This document shows positions 60,500-64,000 of a stretch of 64,000 bases of DNA, piece by piece. Under the pieces are notes generated by a model, which worked only from the letters and a program-made list of their open reading frames with translations, searched no databases and was not told where the DNA came from. Source of the DNA: Distichodus sexfasciatus (taxonomy: Eukaryota; Chordata; Actinopteri; Characiformes; Distichodontidae); contig JAVGVS010000636.1 in the NCBI GenBank assembly GCA_032718565.1, forward strand, positions 62,001 to 126,000, in the 5' to 3' direction. Position 1 is the first letter of the stretch. Every line of letters starts with the position of its first letter. The position numbers and the translations under genes are program-made.

Positions 60500-61875
60500 C
60501 ATGGCAAGCTTTTTGCCCACTGGACAGAGGAGTCCAAGGCTTTCTTGAGTAGGGAAGGACAGACTGTATTACGCCTATGCAAAAGAAAGCTTGAAAAGAC
60601 CGTGCAGGTAAACATTTTTAATTTATAGAATATATTTAACACGACCGGTAAACTTCAGAAAAGCTCTCCAGAAACTCTCCCTACTGAGTAGCTATCAGTG
60701 CTTTGCTATAAATCTCACAGAAACTAATAAGAGATTGGTGGTATGCGTAACATAGCATGTCAACTTCATGGCTCATTCATATCTTTTTGGAAGCTGGCAC
60801 AAATGCTGACATTCAACCCTGCAAAACTCAAGTCAGGGAGGTAAGCTTAAGGTACTTGTATAATACATTCAAAATTTGAAAACTCCATTGTGATGGAAAG
60901 ACTGTAATGGACGGCAACACAAATAAAAGTTATGAGATGTAGCCAGAAATTAGGTGAATCTAAATTGGACCCTAAGGTAGGTGTGTGTCCCATGTACAGA
61001 GAAATCATGTAGGTTTACTTGGCACAAAGAGAAGCCAATCAGAATGCCCCCTCAGGCTCACACTGACTCTTGCACACAAAAAAATACATTTTGCGAAATT
61101 CTGTCATTAAATAAGTGACCCTCTTTACGAAACCAGGAGTCATAAAGAGTGATTGTGAGATTCACATAGCATTTTAAACCATGTTTTTTACAAATATATA
61201 TTACGAATACAGCCTTGCTGTAATATTCAAACGTCCCCAGAAATACACTTCCCAGAATTCTGTGTCTGAGGGTGTCAAGAAGCTGATATCAGTCTGCAGT
61301 AGACTTCTGAAACTATAGATAATGTGCAATGTCTGCAAGTAATCCAAGGTGGTCCAGTTCAGTTTTTTCCAGAGAGGTTAAGGGTACTGTCCTGAAACAA
61401 CCATATTGCCAGATAACAGATAACTGTAACTAAGTGTTATGTTTTGCAGGCACAGGATGAATGTGTGGATGCTGCAATACCGCCAAAGGCAGAAGTAAAA
61501 AATTTTATTCTGTTTTTTATATATCAATAATTGCATAAAACATATTTACATAAATAATACACCAAATCTTTATTCATATCTAAGGTATCTGTCATTGCAC
61601 ACGCAAAAACAGCCAGTCAGTGGTGCATTGACAGTCAACATCAATTCATTGGTCAGGTCCAGCTGCCCCAGATACTGACTATGAAAGATGAAGATGCCGG
61701 GAAGACTCTGCAGGAGTACGAAGCAATGAATGCCGAGGAAGATTTATTTGTTAATAAAGATGATGGTCTGGCTCCATTTTGTTTTGGGTTTAGCCATGTG
61801 CAAGACATGCGCAGATTTTTAGAAGAAATGGTGGATTGCAGGAAGTTCACAATATACTGCTGCCTCATGAACTAA
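60500..61875 (+). pseudogene. Three phase-compatible exons, last one SMC5-hinge-like
   Basis: Candidate exons 60500-60607 (acceptor ttcag, donor gtaaac), 61450-61491 (tttgcag, gtaaaa) and about 61585-61875 (ctaag, stop TAA) join in phase. The last contains PQILTMKDEDAGKTLQEYEA and FGFSHVQDMRRFLEEMVDCR. From memory this resembles the SMC5 hinge (LTINMKDNKNAKYIE, FESQEDMEVFLKEVRDNKK). The first two exons do not resemble SMC5. No start exon was found; an open stretch at about 60141-60200 does not join in phase. It may be a gene fragment, a chimeric retrocopy relic, or an unknown gene. Confidence 0.3.
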
Positions 61876-62438
61876 ATTAATGTTTTTTTAATATTGTTTT
61901 GTTTTGTGTGTGTGTTTTTTATTTCGAAAGAAATAAAAATATCATTCCTGATGTGTCCAATGTTCTTTTTTTTTTGTTTGTTTGTTTTGTTTTTTCCCAT
62001 CCAGCTTTTATTAATCACAGTTTTGGTACCTCATGGCATATGTAAAGTGCATTATGTATTACAGTTTTGATATATAAGATTATTAATGACATAATTGTAC
62101 TATTATTTAATTCCATTTTTTTCTTTATTCACACATCTAAATATTGTATATATTAAATAAAAATAATTTTAGCAAGTTGTGATGGTTCCATAATTATTTT
62201 TTCCGTGAGATAACAGTGGGAAAAATAAACTAGCAGGGTAGGAACATCAGTGTTCTCGCTACCATGGCCACGATGCTAATAATCACAAGTATAACAGGTG
62301 AGCATTTAGCTTGATTAACTTGACCTGCTATTTGACATTTTAATAAACCAACACAGGCCAGACAAACAACACGAATATAACATGATTAAGAATATTTCAT
62401 ATCGTTCATAAATGGTAAAACTCGAAAACGTACAATTT

Positions 62439-62718
62439 CAGGGTTGCCAACTTTTCCAAAAACCTTGGCGTGAGACTGTGGGTGTGTCTGTGGCCGACGT
62501 CGGGATTGATGAACAGGGTGGGCGGGTGTTTGTGCAACTGTTTGCTGCAACTGTTCTCAGCGAATCATTAGTCAGAGAAACGTTTATAGTCATTCGGAAA
62601 TGAGTGCACATGAGTGAAAAAACTACAACACAGAAGAATGTCAGATTTGGCATGAGATTTCTTTCTTGAGCGTGAGAGCGTGAGATGGAGGCCGGATGTG
62701 TGAGAGCTGGCAACCCTG
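62439..62718. mobile_element. MITE with CAGGGTTGCCA inverted ends
   Basis: Left end CAGGGTTGCCAACTTT, right end (reversed) CAGGGTTGCCAGCTCTC, 280 bp, flanked by CAATTT on both sides (62433-62438, 62719-62724). Non-coding. Confidence 0.8.
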
Positions 62719-62743
62719 CAATTTTTACACTTTATTAGCGCTA

Positions 62744-63164
62744 TGGTTTGGAGACAGTGCCAATGAGGAAAAGACAGGAGGCAGAACTGGAGGTTGCAGA
62801 GCTCAAGATGTTGAGGTTCTCTTTGGGAGTGACGAGGATGGATAGGATCAAGAATGAGTTCATCAGAGGGACAGCTCATCTTAGATGTTTTGGAGATAAA
62901 GTCAGAGAGGCCAGACTGAGATGGTTTGAACATGTCCAGAGGAGAGACAATGATTACATAGGTAGAAGGATGCTGAGGTTGGAGCCACCAGGCAGGAGGC
63001 TGAGAGGAAGACCAAAAAGGAGATTTATGGATGTGGTGAAAGAGGACATGAAGTTAGTTGGTGTGAGGGTAGAGCATGCAGAAGATAGGACTAGATGGAG
63101 ACAGATGATTCGCTGTGGCGACCCCTGAAGGGAAAAGCCGAAAGAAGAAGAAGAAGAAGAAGAC
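62744..63164 (+). mobile_element. RTE-like LINE 3' end with GAA tail and 8-bp TSD
   Basis: A 126-residue frame ends with LRWFEHVQRRDNDYIGRRML, RGRPKRRFMDVVKEDMKLVG and RWRQMIRCGDP, the C-terminus of a very common fish RTE-type reverse transcriptase. It ends in an AAG repeat. TAGCGCTA flanks both sides (62736-62743 and 63165-63172). It is 5'-truncated and inactive. Confidence 0.88.
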
Positions 63165-63191
63165 TAGCGCTACCTTAGCAAGCAGGAAACG

Positions 63192-64000
63192 ATGGCCTGG
63201 TGGCACTTCCTGTTGTGGCTGAGCGTGCTCGTCTGCAGCCAGACCTTCTCGCTTTGTATGAGTTTTACTAAGAACGCCAGCTTTTGTGTGGAAACCGTGG
63301 TTTACAGGTCTGTAACTACTTTTAATGTTTAGTAGTTATTTACAGAATGCTGTAATCAGAGCTGTTCTGTCTTATATACAACTCCTGCCTTTACGTTCCG
63401 TTAAATTCAGCGTTAAGGGGGTCTCCATAGTCCTCTGCTGCCATCTGTTGGTGGAAGTTGATAGTGTTTCAGATTGGGGAATTGACTGATGTCACCTCAG
63501 GAGACGGTTATATTTTGTTGGAAACGAGTAGCGAAACACGATGCTTGCTACTCCTTTTGTTAATACCACTGTTGTTTCTTCTTTGCCTCAAGTTAGTCTT
63601 TGAAGGCACCGTCGGTATGGTGTATTTAAAATGGTTATAAATGTTAGAATAACTTTAATTCATTTAAGGGTTTTCTCTGTTTATTTACGTTGGCGTGATA
63701 GTGAAGTTAACCCTGCCTCTAAGCTATTTTCTATAGCACTCTGTTAAATGATATTCTGAATGGAACTGTATTTTCATTTCCTAGTTTTACCTGCTTCATC
63801 ACCATAAACGGAGAACTGGAACTTCTTGTCCGTGTGGTCTATGGAGGAAGGTTATCTGGCTGTCAACCCTGGCAGGGCAGCATAAGAGCTGGAACGAGTA
63901 TTCGATTACGAAAATGGATCGAGGTAATTTTACTAGAGTCGAGGCTTCGTTTGATTCGTTTTACTCGCTAGAACATGCTCAGCTGTTGCTTTCACACAGA
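63192..64000 (+). CDS. 5' exons of an unrecognised secreted/membrane protein (runs off window)
   Basis: ATG 63192 opens a signal peptide, MAWWHFLLWLSVLVCSQTFS, followed by LCMSFTKNASFCVETVVY and a donor (AG/gtctgt at 63309). A second exon begins after 'catttcctag' at about 63785 and continues in phase with SFTCFITINGELELLVRVVY; its end is unclear (possible donors at about 63850 and 63924, the latter in repeat-like sequence). The family is not recognised. Two transposons sit within 750 bp upstream. A separate ATG-plus-donor (62262-62298, MATMLIITSIT then gtgagc) could be an alternative first exon. Confidence 0.4.

Overview
The window looks like nuclear DNA of a teleost fish. Genes are split into many short exons with GT/AG introns, dinucleotide microsatellites are dense, and the repeats are fish types: tRNA-derived SINEs, L2- and RTE-like LINEs, hAT and piggyBac elements, a solo LTR and a decayed Ty3/Gypsy piece. 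An ostariophysan (for example a catfish) is a guess only. All exon models were built by hand from reading frame, splice signals and remembered vertebrate families; no alignment was run.

Layout. 1-8.0 kb: cxxc4 on the + strand (CXXC zinc finger, Wnt/Dishevelled regulator), two coding exons. 8.0-9.8 kb: intergenic, with an orphan cluster of YY1/X-box-like sites. 9.8-21.7 kb: rigi (RIG-I, cytosolic RNA sensor) on the - strand, 19 coding exons, 940 residues, with an interferon-type promoter. 24.5-29.6 kb: topors (RING/RS E3 ligase) on the - strand. 30.1-30.8 kb: smim27, a 47-residue membrane protein on the + strand, head to head with topors. rigi-topors-smim27 is the same block as human 9p21. 34.2-41.1 kb: a complete receptor guanylate cyclase (23 exons, 871 residues) with a short cysteine-rich ectodomain instead of the natriuretic-peptide-receptor ligand domain. 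42-44.7 kb: a 5'-truncated L2 LINE interrupted by a piggyBac-like element. 45.4-55.8 kb: a 13-exon inhibitory-type immunoglobulin-superfamily receptor (four V-like domains, one membrane segment, five YxxV tyrosine motifs and one Y-to-F relic). 56-63.2 kb: transposon-rich, including a gag-protease remnant, an unassigned chain of exons with an SMC5-hinge-like end, a MITE and an RTE LINE 3' end. 63.2 kb to the end: the first exons of an unrecognised secreted or membrane protein.

Two genes (rigi and the Ig receptor) have clear immune roles. The most unusual points are the orphan guanylate cyclase, the multi-ITIM Ig receptor, in-frame duplicated splice-donor segments inside rigi introns, a start-overlapping uORF on rigi, and an 81-bp intron inside the normally unbroken topors coding exon.
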